Positions 22,344 through 36,462 of a stretch of 64,000 nt of DNA are shown here, piece after piece (within the stretch, counting starts at the first letter, position 1; every line of letters begins with the position of its first letter). This DNA comes from Glycine soja. Its lineage: Eukaryota > Streptophyta > Magnoliopsida > Fabales > Fabaceae. The notes beneath the pieces were generated by a model that was given only the letters and a program-made list of their open reading frames with translations, was not told where the DNA came from and did not search any database. The DNA is taken from the NCBI RefSeq assembly GCF_004193775.1, contig NC_041011.1, positions 48,243,167-48,307,166 of the forward strand, read 5' to 3'. The position numbers and the translations under genes are program-made.

Positions 22344-25300
22344 TCACCTTAAATTGCTACTCCCAATTCTGTTCGTTTGGTTAAACGGAGGTAAGACTTT
22401 GTTCCTTAAATCTGAATCATGGTCTGAATTAGGCCCCACCAAAGGAACAGGCCTCCTAGTGGAACCGTATCTGTCAAACTCCAGCCTTTGTCTAGGTGCA
22501 CTTTGTGATCTAACCTTAGCTCTAAAAGATTCAGTGTTTGCCATGTAATTGGGGTGACCCGTGTAGCCACTGAAGAAACCCAACGAACACTCACTCCTAG
22601 TAGGTGTAAAGGGTCCTCCTCCTCTCCTTGCACCACTTCCGTTTCTAGAATTGGCAGAAAATGCTTGTGGACTATTGTCAGCAGTTCTTGAACTTGCTTC
22701 TTCTTTTCCTTTGTGAAACTTCAATGATCTTAGCTGCAACACCTCCCTTGATGAGAAGCTTTGGTTTAGAGCCTTTGCTGAACGTTTTGATGGAGACTCG
22801 TGTGCCGCCGCAAAGTTCTCATTATTGTAATCAGCATTCAGATAATAATGTGCTGCTTGAGAGGAGCTGCCACTGTTGTGGTGGGACTTGAAGTGTGGCC
22901 TCCAAGTATCCACTTCGAGAATCTTGTCACTTTTATCATCATCAGGGCGTCCATTATTTTTCAATGAAGCATCTCCAGTTTGGCTACACTTGTTATCTAA
23001 TTCCATCCAACGGTTTAACCAGTTGGAATCGAACCCGACTCGTTCCGAGTCAACATTCCTAGAATTAGCATTGGAACTGCATCTCTGCAAGTGTTAAGAG
23101 GAAAAAAAATGCAATTGAAGTAGGGAGAATTAAGAGAGTTAAACCATATCCACAAGACCCAGAAATGAACAGAATTGAAAATATTTGTTGCTTGGGAGTT
23201 CATTGATTGAGACTGCCTACACATTTTAGTCAACTTTTGCTCAAGTTATATCAACACTGGACTGATTCAAACACCTATGTGCTCTTTAGGCCGGTCCAAG
23301 GTTTATCTAGGCTTAAGCAAACTTTATAAATAAGTCATTTTCAAACGAACCAAATAATTCATTAAATTTATAATGATTTTATCTTAAATTCATTTAACAT
23401 TTCTTTTCAAGCTTTGTACCCAACAAAAGAAAAGACAGAAAAGAAGAAATAAATTTGTGTGTTGATGTTAATAGTTTGAAGGAAAGAGAAAGAACTTCAC
23501 TAAAGAGAGTGAAAGAAGCAATGCAGCCCTTTTTATGAGAAGAGATAAAATCATAATAAGGTAGGGACTTTTTTCATAAAAAAAATATATATATATATAT
23601 TAGACTGTATGAAGTTAATATTATTTATCAAGTAATTATTAGTATATTTTAATTTTTTTTTAAATATCATTTGTAAATAAAAACATTTCTTGAGAGCCTA
23701 AGGAGAGCAGCTCCTCCCAATAGTGGTTATAATGGGGAAGAATCGTGTACCTTAAGGATAGAAGATCCATCAAATTTTGTACTGAAGCCACGAGGTGGGT
23801 GCTCATATTCTTCAGGGACCTACAAGTATAAAAGAATTAAAAAAAAAAAGATGATCAGGCAAGTTAATAGTTGACGAGTCATTCTTTGCTGAGTAATAAT
23901 AATAGCAATTTTTCAAACAGATTATTCAGATTTCAATGCCAACCTTGCGCTGGCTCAGCTTTTACTACAAGCAGAAAAGGAAGAACATATGGAAAAATAA
24001 CGTTTTAAAAGGTGACATGCATATGTTTGAAGAAAATGAGGAGGCTTGAACGAAAAAGTTAGGCAGAGATTAGAAAGAAAAGAATGATGACAGTTGTAAA
24101 ATGCTTAAAAAAGGGTGTTTGCTTACATACAGGATAGTGAGAAAGTAGGGAAGAGTTGAAGTTGAAAGAAGGCGTATTATCTGACAAGTGCGCACGGCTT
24201 GCACGTGCCTGGGCCTGAAGTCGCACCAATGTTTGCATGCGCCTCAGCATATCTGCACTTTGCTTTCTCACAATGTGGCCCCTAACCAATGCTTGCAACT
24301 TCACCAATGCTTTAAGCGCTCTCAATGCCCTCCTTGCCTTCCAAATTCACCCAAAAAACACTTTTTTTAACAAATTAATATTGTAATTTAGGACCTTCTA
24401 CAAGCAATGAAATCTTACAATACTACCAATAATTGAGAAATATCCAGAAGGGGGGGCTGGTGGACGTTCACAGTCATTATTGAACACGTAATGAACACAC
24501 ACCATGATGAAAATCCATTCTATAACGATGTTCTTTTCTTTTCCAACAATTTTTTTCTGTTCAATCTAACGGTCTGTTTTTTATTTTTCGTAGGTCATTT
24601 CTCATATTTTCTTTTCTTTTCTTTTTTGATCTTTCCTTTGTGTAGAAATTATTGTAAAAATTTGTTGCATAAAGGTCATTACTCTTCTTTTTATTCGTTG
24701 AAGCTTCCTATTGTACATTTGCCCTTTAGTTTAGTTTGCATAACCAGCAGAAAGGCAAAAAGGGTAAAAGAGTTAAGTTCGTTAGTTCAATGAATATAGT
24801 AATCTGGCTCCATTCTCTAACCTTTCCAAACAAAGAATGCATTATGGTCGGTTAGTGACCTTAACCATAGTTACTTCTTTCACATTAAAGTTAGAATGTG
24901 TTTATGTTAAGTAAAGTAAGGTGAAAAGGCCCCCTTTTTCCCCCACAAAGGAATGGTATTTTGATCTTTTGATTTGGCAAGAAAATGACTTGATCACAAA
25001 TGCACCCCTCATACGTAGCCAAAAAACAAAATTAGTAGTTACCAACTTGCTGGTCTCTCTCCTATTACATTACATTTGAGTAATAGCAACCCCCACCAAT
25101 GAGTAGTTAGGACCATGACCTTATGTGGTTGAAGATTGGCTGGCACAGGGCCACTAACCTTTGATGTTTTTTGCGCACAGGGCCATTCTACTTTGCCTCC
25201 TGCAAAGGTAACTATCATAACTCACCATTTCACCAACTATATGTGGGGTTCTCTTATTCTACTCTCACATCCTATTTTCCTCTTTTGAATCCCCCACAAT

Positions 25301-26767
25301 GTCCTGGAATTCCTACACACTCAAATTCCAAAAAAGGTACTTTTTCTTTAAAAAAAAATAAAAAATAAAAATTGAACCTTGTTAGGAGTAGGGTACTTGG
25401 GAGTCTCTATTTCCCTTCCTATGTTATTCCTTATTAATTTAATTAATTTTTTTTATCGAACTAATAAATTAGAAAAATTATATTGAATAGAGACTAGAGA
25501 GCAACATTTTCTGATGGAAAATACAATATTCTTGTAATGTAAAGCCAAAGTTTGTGAGATAAGGTAGAATAAGGCACTCAAACACACATGGCAGAAATGA
25601 CTGAAAGCAATAAATTAAATAAATGTAGCACACTAGCACGTGATAAGAAAAGGTAACAATAATTCTCAAAACCGAAAAGGAAAACGATACTCGTAAATAA
25701 TTTTTATAATTTATGAGAAAGGATTACGTGATGCAACAAGACAAAGGGGAAAAATGAATTATTATAAATATAATTAGTCAAACGTAAATTATGTATCGAA
25801 AAACTTAGGATAGGAAAATAAAAGGAATCTCTAGTCTGAATCTGATGGCATGATATACATATAGCAAATTGTCAGCACTCAGCAGCAGTATCCAACTCCA
25901 GAAGTCAGAGAGAACAAACACATTCCAGAATCTTACTATAATAAAAATAAAAAGACTTAAATTAATTATTTAAAAATTAATTAATGTACATTTCACTATT
26001 TTGGAAGGAGGCAAAGGTGTGGTGCAGTGGTGGAAGGGGACCAACACCTATGTCCACGGAACAGGTTGCTTTCAGTGCGAAAAATAATTTTAAAATTAAA
26101 ATAAAAATCTCACTGTTGAAAAACAAGCAATATTTGACCACCCTTTTATTCCCGAGAAAATCCGTAGAAAATAAAAATTCCATTTCAAAAAGAATAAATA
26201 AAAATTAAAATAGAGTCAACAGATTTGAAATTACCTGACCATGGAAGAAATTTTTCCAAAAAAAAAAAAAAACAACTGAAACAGAAAAACCTCGGAAACA
26301 AAAAAGGATGACCATGATTCCAAGGACATCATCAATCATCGTAAATTGTGAAAAAAATTTATAGATTTTAGTATTTTTTTTTCACTTACCAAGTAACCAC
26401 GGAACGCCGATTGTATCCTAACGGCGGCGGTCTCAAGGTTGCCAACACGCGCCGCCGTGACAACGGTTCTGGAGCTGGTACTTGTGGCGGCGACGCCGCC
26501 GCTTGTGAGTCTGACTACCTCGGCAGCGGCGTGGGCGGCGGCGAGAGCAGCTTCTGCTACTGCGGCGGTGGCGGCGGCGACGGCGATTGCATGCTTGTTG
26601 GCATCCAAGGGAGTTGAGGAATCAAAGTGAGTGTTGAGTGCGGGGGGTATCGGTGGCGGCGGGAGTGACTTGTTTCTGACGGTGTGTTTGAGGAAGGTCC
26701 ATCTTTTCTTGCCGGATTTGCAATCGGAGGGTTTTTTGGCGCCGAAAAGTCGCCGGAGAAAGCCCAT
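22344..26767 (-). CDS. IQ-DOMAIN (IQD) calmodulin-binding protein (464 aa, 4 exons)
   Basis: IQD proteins are plant scaffolds that bind calmodulin and associate with microtubules or the plasma membrane. Exons 26767..26390, 24337..24131, 23819..23751 and 23084..22344 are all phase 0. The start is the ATG of [12 protein letters not shown], a typical IQD beginning. An Ala-rich helix (about 59-84) leads into the IQ67 region at about 110-180. Its first IQ motif, [10 protein letters not shown], is cut exactly by intron 1, the position conserved in the family, and is followed by [16 protein letters not shown] and [10 protein letters not shown]. The C-terminal exon contains the DUF4005 stretch with [11 protein letters not shown]. 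Intron 1 is about 2.05 kb. Short N-terminus and overall layout fit the Arabidopsis IQD22-25 group, but I do not assign a number. Confidence 0.93.
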
Positions 26768-27969
26768 TTCTGAAGTCAATTAAAGTAAGTCATTGGTGGA
26801 GAGAGAAGTGAAATGAGATTAGTTAGAGAAAGAGAATGAAAATGGAAGTGGCTGAAGAAGTTCTGTGGAATACTTGGATTTAGTAGTTAGAGTGTCGGAG
26901 ATTTGGACGTCTCATTCTGTTTCGGGTTTAACTTCACGCGCTTTTATTAACACCTTCTTCTCCACTCGCAATTCCCATTTTGTTCTTTTTCACCGACCCC
27001 TCCTGTAAATAACTTTGTCTTCATCAATTTGTTAATTTGTTATGGTGAAACTTTACTGCACATATGATGGTTCAGTGAATGAGTATTACCTTCAAAGCAG
27101 TCGTATGTATTTATAAAATTGGGTATAATATAACTGCACCAGTAAGACTGTAAAGGACAACTTTTTTCACACAGAAATTGTATTGAAAAAATTTCTTCAT
27201 ATAACAAAATATATAATAAAAATTAAAAGGATCTATTCTCTAAAAAAAACTAGTTTAAACAATCTTATAAATAAGACTAGAAAAAAAAAAGAACAAGAAC
27301 ACATTTTATCCCTTCCTTTGATTTTTATCTCATTTTTTTTTATCAAAGTTATAAAGATGGGTGCAATTTATAATAGTAAAAAATTGTACTAAATTAAATG
27401 GAAATAAATGAATCGATAATAAGAATTCCTTACTTGGTGAAAAAGATATTTTTTTTACAGCATAGTAGGAGTATTTATCGATTGGAATCATATATAAAAA
27501 CTGACACAGTTATGTATGTATTTTCACGTGTGTATTCATGCTAGATGCTGGAATTTAATGTCGGGATAATCTAGCCAGCTAACTTTTGTGTATGACTGCA
27601 AAAAAGAAGATGAAAGATTTAGGCTGAATGGTCTATTTGGCCTTTATCTTAATTTTTTTACTCATTTGAATTTTTATCTTTAAAAAAATTATTTTAATTT
27701 TTTATATTTTAAAAAAGGATCAAAATATTTTTTTTGTCTATACACATTCACAATCATCCTCCTCCCATCCATGTGTTCGACAACACAACCAGATCTCATA
27801 AAGTTAAACCTCACAAGTTGTGTAACTTGACTTGGTGGTGGTTTGTTAATGAAGTAGAAACACATTCATCACAACAAGTTTAAAATAAGATTCCTCTTTC
27901 TCATTCTTAAGCAAGTCCCAAGAGGGTTTAATTGATTTATGATTTTATGTTTTTATTTTTTGTTTGTTT
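26768..27969. other. IQD 5' flank and intergenic DNA
   Basis: The first 150 bp, rich in GA on the plus strand, are the likely 5' UTR of the IQD gene. Nothing else recognised. Confidence 0.6.
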
Positions 27970-28397
27970 TGAGAGATATATTCATTAATTTTGATTCTTT
28001 TTCAATCGAGATGTATGGATTTATGGGTCTATATTGATCTTGTTCATGGATTAACGAAAACGTGCAAAAAAAACTCTATTGGCCTCTACCATTTTCTTAG
28101 TCTCTTCCTTTTTGCCTATGGCATCATCACTACCTTGGCAACATCCACTAATTCGGAACTTAATTTGAAAGTCATATTTTGACCTGGACGTTTTCGGGAT
28201 GCCCCTAATAACCAACGAATGACAAATGCTTTTCCTTGTGTGGATCCTATCTCAGGAGCTTGATGAGTTGATCCGCTTCTTGTGCTTTTATTGCTATATC
28301 GGGAGTTACTCCAAGTATTGCTTGACGTAAAACAAATGGTAAATTTGTTTCTGTCTTTTGTTGAATCTTTTTCATAACTTGATAAATAATTTGATAA
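27970..28397 (-). pseudogene. rps7: Nuclear copy of plastid DNA: rps7 3' part and spacer
   Basis: On the minus strand 28397..28051 aligns by eye with the chloroplast gene for ribosomal protein S7: [11 protein letters not shown], then GGSTHQ-like remnants, [30 protein letters not shown] and a tail ARFR followed by TAA at 28051..28053. The phrases occur in different frames because of small deletions near 28250 and 28140, so it is not translatable. Downstream, tccatgaac and catctcgattgaaaaagaat continue the plastid rps7-ndhB spacer to about 27970. The 5' half of rps7 is absent. Confidence 0.85.
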
Positions 28398-30678
28398 GTC
28401 AATCACTTAACAGTAAAAAATAAAGATATATTTTTAATATATTTTTATTCTTGAATGAAATTTATTGAATAAAAAAGTGAGAAATGCATGATGCAAATTA
28501 TATATTAATTTTTATCTAATAATAAAAATATTTTTTTAAAAAAAAATATATCATTTTTCTTTTCAGTAATCTCAGTGTCAAAAAGGAAAAACTATCTCGT
28601 GGTTTGACTAAAGCTGATGGGCCGGTTGCCAAATGACCTGCATAATGTACAAACATGGGCGTGCCGCCCGTGCGGGTTATGCTTGAGTGATTATTGCACC
28701 AGTCGGTGTTTATACACCTTATTAATTAAAATTTGAAAATATAATAAAAACAGAAAATCAGAAGAAAAAAAATGTTATTTTAATATTTTCTTATGTACTT
28801 CCGTAAGAATTATAAGTTCTCTCTGGAATAAATATTTCCTTTAATTTGTTACATGGACAACACTTTTATCGATTGAAAATCTTTAAAATAATTAATTTAA
28901 CCGAAACAGGAATGGTGTATTACGCTCTAACAGAAGTAATAAATAGAAAGGCACATCTTTATTTTCTCCTTCCCAAACACATGTTTCGGCTAATAATGAT
29001 CCTATCATTTCAAGGAAGCCCGACAGGCATAATACCATCTTGCTTCTCTAAAAATAGCCAACCTCCCAGTCCCCGACTATTTGGGAAGCCCTCAAGCAAC
29101 TAAGTGTCACCTTGTTTCTGATTATCTTTTGTTTTTTTTTTTTTAGGATAAAAAATTCTGTGCAAATTCTGGCAATCATGTGAGCATGCAAGTTTGGATC
29201 ACTTTATAAAAAGGTAATGATAAGCCAATTCGGTTAATATCGTGGATGCTCCAGCAGCTTAAGGTTGCATTTTACAAATCCAAGTTTACCGTTTAGTTCT
29301 GACATTTTGTCAAGCACATTAATGAAAAGTCAGCAAATGGGAACATTATGAAAATACACAATAAGCGGACGAGTCAATGAATGTGGCTTAACAGTTAACA
29401 TTAGGAAAATTCTTCAGCAGAAAAGTCAATAAAACTAAATAAAGGTAGTGTACGGTACAACTACAAAGTAGTCAAATGATCTTAACACAAGTTGTGTGGA
29501 AGCAGGAAAAATCAAACTATACAATACCAGAACGGTCATGAAATGATCCATTAAAATGACAAAAAAATTCAGACATCACCGTAAAAAAAAGGGCTTTTTT
29601 TTAAGCAGTGTTCTATGTAAATAAATTCAACAATATCAACTAATTAAAAATCATGCTAAATATAACTTCAAAGAGGAAGGGGTAGGAGGGAAATAATCAG
29701 AAAGCTCATGGTTTCTAAGAAAATTTTGGTCAAATATCTCCTTACCAATTTATGAGAGATATGGAATAGACTATAGACACAAGATATTGAACGAAATGAC
29801 CTATATTTGGACAGGGTCCCGAATTTCGGCACAATGTCCCACCGTTGAATTTGTATCTCTTAAAATAACAAAGTCATGTGCTCATGCTATAAGCTAGAGT
29901 AAGAGGATCCAGATCCACAAGTGATATAACTGATATCGTGTCTAGATTTATAGTTCTCACATTATTAAAATAAAAATTATTCTCATTATATATAAACTTA
30001 CAGTGTATCAGAAGAATCTTAAAACAGAAATGTATCATGAATTTTCAGAATCTTCTCAGGCCATCAAGCAGTACATTTTTAGGGTTTTCAAACGTTTTCC
30101 TTGTTCAGAGTGGCAACGAAATATCTTTTAATTGCATTCCTTGTAAAAACAACAGCAGATCAAAAGTGAACTAAAGTTATTCAAGTCAAGAAATAAGAGG
30201 ATAAAAAGGAATGTATTATCTACAAAAAAAATATAAATATATTTGTAGATATATGTTAGCTTTCATTCCAAAAAAGTTGTGTGGCCATCGCATTCAATTA
30301 AGTAATGTTCATATGAGCTACACAATATGGTATGATGAATGTTTGGTTATTTACAAAGAAAGAAGGATGAATCTGTTTTCAATGCTTATGACTAGATCAA
30401 TCCCCACTGTACAGCAAAAATATTGGCCCTACCAAAAGAGTATTAGAGGAAAATGATTTAACCATGTTCTCCCCTTGTACTTCATGCAGACTTGGAACTT
30501 CTGTATCTATGGTCATACAGCAAGAACGAAGAGGAATGTGGATTTCGGATGTCAAGATCCATCCCCTACAACCAATATACACAAAGAAGATTTTAAAAGT
30601 TAGCTTACATGAATCCACCTGCCAAAAATCCTTTTTTTTAGGGATGGTGGTGGCTTATGATCAAGATGAGTTTACCTG
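28398..30678. other. Intergenic DNA, no gene seen
   Basis: AT-rich with short frames only. Part near 30300-30678 may be the 3' UTR of the minus-strand FRS gene. Confidence 0.6.
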
Positions 30679-33497
30679 TCACATCTGATTATTGCTGAGC
30701 ATGGACGCATGGTATGTGCTCTGGATTATAGGCTCCTAAGTAAAAATTTCTTAACATGTTATACACAGATGCATATTCCACATATAATCAAAAACACTTT
30801 GATGACTGGAAAAGTAAACACCTGCAGCAGCTGAGATTGACCAGGAGAATCCTGTTGGTTAGAAAAGATGTTTGGTGGTTGTAAGGTGTTAGAATTAGAT
30901 TGATGGTCGAGCACATGATTAGTCTGTTCATACATGCAGTGAACCACTTGATTGGCTTCAAAACCGTACAAACCCTGTACCACAATTGGGAGAATCAACA
31001 AATTCTCTTTTGTACACACACACACACATATATAGAGAGAGAGAATATATTCTTCTAAAAGTTGAGCATTATGTTTGCTGATAACTGTAAACAAATAATA
31101 TGATCACAAAATAAACTATAAGATGACCTGCAGAATGGGATTTGGTGTTGCAGAATGAGATGAAACATATGCAGACGAGGGGCTTGAAATGCATACAACG
31201 GTATTTGGTGGAGATACTTCTACATTCAAAATCCTATCAGAATCAGCTCCATTACAAGTCATGGTTGTTAGATAGCCCCTATCTGATGTAGCTCTCCTGT
31301 CTTTTCCTCCATTTGCTCTGTTACTTTCATCCTGATCCTCAATTGAATGTCCATTCAGAAAGATCTCTGCAGGCTCATTTTCTGAAGCATTTGCATCAAT
31401 ATTACTTGAGGTGATAACTTGACGTTGCTCAACTTTTAATGTCAAGATTTTCTCCACTCCTATCATCACTTCATCAAGTTGCCTTGCGGCAAACTGATAA
31501 GCCTCCATAGATTCAGAGGCTCTTGCTGATAACTTGAGCAGTCTGTTGCACAAATCTTTGTAACAGCTTGTGACAACCATGTTAGGATTATCTTGCATTT
31601 TACATTGCCTAATCTCCCTAAGATTTCCCAACCTTGCATGTCCTGTCCATCTATCCAAGATGTACCGAGATGGAACTACTTTTATGTTTCTATGATCAAG
31701 AACTTTTAGTGCATGGCTACACAGAATACCAACACGCTCAAACTTCATACAACTGCAGACAACTGTGTCATCAGAAGAATTGAAGGTGACATTGTATTGT
31801 CTAGTATGCCCAAATGTATTTGCTTTGTACTCAAACAATGATCCATTTCTACTGTGTTGGTTAACAAGAACATTTAAAGACTTCTCGTATGCTCGCTGAA
31901 ATACTTCAAATGTTCTTGGAGTATAAATATCACTTGCATGCTTCAACAAAACCACATTACCCATTAGCCTTGGCAAACACCTGCTCATTTCCTCACTAGC
32001 TTCTATTTCTTTGTAACGCTGCTCATCTACTACCCTTTCAAAATGCTTAAAAAATTGAAGCACATCAAGGTCAGGATTTAGATAATTTCTAAATTTTTTA
32101 GACAAAATCTCACCTAAATGAAAGCCTTTGATGTCTACAAAAAATGTATTCTGACCAAAGACAACAGCCCATTTCTCTCTTTCTCTATAAATCCATCTCA
32201 GCCATTCATTTTGCTGGAGATTATACTTCTCCAGCATAGCCTCCCAAGCATGAGTAAATTCTTCCTCATCCTTGGGGTCATAAATACTTCTCCTTAGATC
32301 GTTTGCAAAAGATTCAGCATCTTTAACAACATGGCTGAGGTGTTTCAAAGTGTTCTCATACAACTGCCATACACATGTACAATGGTTTGTGTGAGATAAA
32401 ACCGTATTGATGGCTTCAATAATTACAGCTTCTTGTTCTGTGAGAATGGTCTTTGGCTTTTTCCCAGACATTGCACTAATGAAAGTTCGAAATAGCCAAT
32501 TATATGATTCAATGGAATCGTCATACAGAAAAGCAGCAGCAAAGATTAACACTTGTCTGTGATGGTTAATACCTAAAAACTGTACAAATGGCCGAAGATC
32601 TTTGTTTGTTCTGCAAGTTGTATCCAAACAAATTACATCACCAAAATGTTCATAATCCACCACCATATTGTCATCAGCCCAAAAAATATTGCTAACCTTG
32701 TCATCAACATCAAGCTGTATGGCATAAAAAAATGTTGGATTTTCAAAGTGTTGCCTTTGGAAGTAACCAAGCAAACGCCCTGCTTCTCCTTCCTTCATAT
32801 CTCTTTCCCTCGCATAATGAAGGTAATTATCATAATTCATTGAAAGTAGATCAAGAGATTCACGGGCACTTGTTTTTTTATTCAACACATCTAGTGCTGA
32901 CTTTGATTTAGGTCCCAAACTATTGTTTGAGTCAGCTTCCACAGCTTGAGCAACACTAAATTCATTTTGCAAGTTTAACATGTTAGCACTGTTAGAGTTA
33001 GAGTTTATATTGTCATGATTATGTTGTGCTTCAAAATGGGTGACCTGGTATTTACCATCTGGTTGCCGAGTGACAATCATATGTGCCAAGCAGCCAGATC
33101 TCGTTTCCTTCCTATGTTTCTTCACATTAGCATCTCTTTTGTCTTTCCTGCGATATCCCTCTTTGGAGCAAGTAAACTTCCTAGACACCACTTGACCATG
33201 CACCTTACTCCTATTTATCCAATCTTTTCTAACATTGAAACCCAACAATCTGGCATACTTGTTATAGAATTGGTATGCATGATCATCGGACTCAAATTCC
33301 GTACCAATTCCCAATACAGTATCACCGCTAAGTACATTTGCTGAAGAAGGATGACAGGATTGAGTGTCACTAGCGTGAGCAACATTTGAGCTGCAACAGT
33401 TCTGCTCCACATTCAAGTCCAAGTTATTCAACGTCTGAGGTCCAATATCAACATTCCCTTCACCCACAGTACCCAACTCGTTTTGATCCCCATCCAT
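30679..33497 (-). CDS. FAR1-RELATED SEQUENCE (FRS) transcription factor (854 aa, 3 coding exons)
   Basis: FRS proteins are nuclear regulators, several in light and development pathways, derived from MULE transposases. Exons 33497..31128, 30974..30822 and 30720..30679 are phase 0; the two small 3' exons give GLYGFEANQVV...SQLLQ and STYHASMLSNNQM. The FAR1 DNA-binding domain spans about 66-163 with C110, C136, H159 and H161. The transposase-like core covers about 285-390: D292 (LDTTCR) is kept, but the second acidic position is Glu354 in LTEQEA instead of TDxD, and the CxxH His is Gln378. The SWIM finger has C581, C583, C593 and H595. Loss of the catalytic set fits a DNA-binding rather than cutting role. 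The N-terminus is long and Asn/Ser-rich. I cannot assign an FRS number. Confidence 0.92.
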
Positions 33498-34040
33498 TAT
33501 TAAAAACCTTCACCAAATTGGGAGAAATAAGCAAATTAATTTAAGTGTTTAATAGGCACGCATTATCAACCAATAAGAAATCAACTTTGGTATGACTTTT
33601 ATAAAAGTCAACCAACTTACCATAATGACAGGTATTGATTGGATGACACTATGAAAGTGTACCAAGTTCGGTTGGATTAACCGGAGATACAAACACACAC
33701 TAAAAAGTGCAAATATTTATTATTAATTTAATTTACTTAGTCCATAAAAAAAATATGGATCACAAAATAAAGCCAACTACGGTGAGAACTAAGTTCATGC
33801 CAAATCCACAAATAATGTTTCAAACTCACCTGGGTTCAATCTGCAATTTGCACAATGACACATTCAATTTCTCTATTAGAATTACAGTCCAATGAAGCTT
33901 TAACGTGCGTCAAAATTGGGGGAATAAAAAGAAAAGGCAAACACTAGAGTTTTAACTGAATGATGATTCATTATCGATCATGTTCTTACAAATTCTGCTG
34001 AGGTTATGTTATGGTGAGTGCAATGCAAACAACCCTTACC

Positions 34041-34340
34041 AGTAGCTTTGGAGAGGCGGGAACTGAGACGACGAAGAGTGAAATTAGGGTTGGAGGTCAG
34101 AGGCAGAGCACGTGATCGACGGAAAGGAACAAAATATCGTGCAGTGGACGCACGACACTGTCCATAATCTTTAGTGAAAGATTGGAGGAACTGCGACGCC
34201 GTGATGTGACGTTGGATTGCAGAGTTAATTAGTTGCAAAAACACATGATTTGGATTGGAGCTGCTTCTATCCCTGAGTACGAAGAAACAAAACAAAGGGA
34301 AATAACAACTCCGCAAACCCTAACACGATGGAGAAGACGA
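34041..34340 (-). other. Possible 5' noncoding exon of the FRS gene
   Basis: GC-richer stretch ending at a good minus-strand donor (ctactg then gtaagg at 34040/34039). A matching acceptor (ttggtgaag) lies 12 nt before the FRS ATG. The start is not defined. It also holds an open frame with an LRRLSSRLSK stretch, so an upstream coding exon cannot be ruled out. Confidence 0.35.
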
Positions 34341-34380
34341 TTCTGCTCCTCTTCGGAGATTAGCAGATAAAACGCATAGT

Positions 34381-36462
34381 TGCACCGATTAAAGAAAAGA
34401 CATGAAACACATTTAGTGTTTTTAAAAAAAAAATCAATTTTTAATAATATATATTTTTAAAATTACACAAATATTATTTTTCTCCCCATATCCCTCAGTT
34501 TTTTTACGCTTACCCTCTCTTCTTATTTCAAAAGTAGGATATAGTTGATTAGACGCGCCTACGTTAATTAACACCTTGAGATATAAAGAGAAGAAAAAAA
34601 AAATATAGACATTATAGGTTATATAATTTGATAGGTAGAAAGACATAAAGAAAACACACTTATTAAATAAGTGGATATTACATTTGAGTGTCTATAGGGT
34701 TGTTTCCATTCCCGTTTAGTTTGATTTTTCATAAAAAAATAATCATCCAAACCAAATTTTAAAAAATACATATGATTTAATTTAGTCTGATTTTTATTTA
34801 AAATAGAATTTAAATTAAATCAAATTAATATTTTAATTTGATTCAATTTTTGTGATTTTTATTAAAATATTATTTTATTAAAATTTATATATTTTAAATT
34901 AAGTTACATTAAAAAATTGTTGATAACAATTTATGAATCTTATTAATATGTTAAATTAAAATTTTATCTATTTCAAATTAAATATATTTTAAAAAAATTA
35001 TTTAAAAAAGAAAATAAAGATATTATATAAGTTTTATATACACAATATTATAAAACATTAAACTCAAGTAATATACATATAAAATATATGACAGTAAAAT
35101 AATATAAGTATTAATATAACTATTGTGATTTATTCAAAAAATATAAACCACAAATCAAACTAAACCAATGGGTTTGTGAAAGAAAAAAAAATATTCAAAT
35201 AAATCTAAAAAGAATTAGTTTGATCCGATTTTAGGTTTTTTGAGGATTTTAATTTTTATTTTGGATTGATTTAGATTTAAACACTCCCTAAATGTCCATA
35301 TATAATTATTCTCAAAAGAATTACTCTAAAGTTATGTTTATTAAGACTAACAGTTGAAATAGATAAAAATGTAAAATAATATAAATAACATTTTAAAAAG
35401 ATAATAAGAAAATTGAATAAATATTTTAAAGATAAAAAAATAATAAAATCCAAAAAATTATAAGCTAATATTTTTAAAAAATATTATTTTAAGTAGCATT
35501 TTAAAAAATGCTTAAAACTATTTAAAAGAATTTATTTATCAAACAATTAAATAAAATTTTCAACTAATTAAAAAATTAAAAAATTAATTAAAATGACTTG
35601 TACAACGTATTCTTATAAAAAAAAGTTATGAAGGAAATCAAACAATCTCGCTTGGTTGAATAAGTGCCCCTTTTGCATTTTATAAATTGATCATGTCTTA
35701 ATTAAATCCTTCACAAGACAGACCAAAAAATGAAATAGTTAGGCTTATAATCACATAAAACATAATAATACTAAAAAGAAAAAAAATTCTTACACAGTCT
35801 ATTAATCTTGTGCATCGCGGGTCAAAATCTAGTTTGGCTAATACACACTCACTGTTACTTGTTTTTTAATTAGTCAACTAAAAAATAAGTGTACATCGAC
35901 AAATGTTTTTTGGATTTGCCATACATCAATAAATCCCTTAAAAATAATTTTTTTACTTTTTATTTTCTTAGTAGTTAAAAAAACATTTTTCAAACTATTT
36001 TTACATATTTTTTAAAATAAAAAAGTGAGCAAAAATTATGTTTTTGCAATTATTTATAAAAATAAAGAATAAATATTTTCTCGAACCAGGCTGTAATTTT
36101 TCTCAAATTGTTTTCTGAAAACTGTTAACTCCGTTAGTTATCATCGTTGTCTCTAGGTGTTAATCACCAGACAAAGCCACTAATTAAAAATTAAGTCCTC
36201 AAGGATTATTAGGCAGTTAATGCCTCTCTCTAAGGTCACTGTCCAAGTAATATCACTATTTCACGTAACACAATAATGCTTATCCCTGGACTCGGTGTTC
36301 TGCTCAGTTACAGTATTGAACTTGCATTCCACAAAAAATGCTTGCATATATCCCTACCCTCCAAAAAAAAAAATGTAAGTTAAGAAGACAAAGCAGTACA
36401 TTGAAAAAAAAGTAAAAAATAAGAAAAGGACACCTAAAGCAGCAAAAGAGAAAAATTAACAA
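34381..36462. other. AT-rich intergenic DNA
   Basis: Strongly AT-rich, low complexity, no frame of interest. Confidence 0.7.

Noticed and set aside
26411..26630. Gly/Ala-rich plus-strand frames
   Set aside because: They are antisense shadows of the Ala-rich part of IQD exon 1.
28116..28406. A 96-residue nuclear gene on the minus strand
   Set aside because: It is a frame-shifted remnant of plastid rps7.
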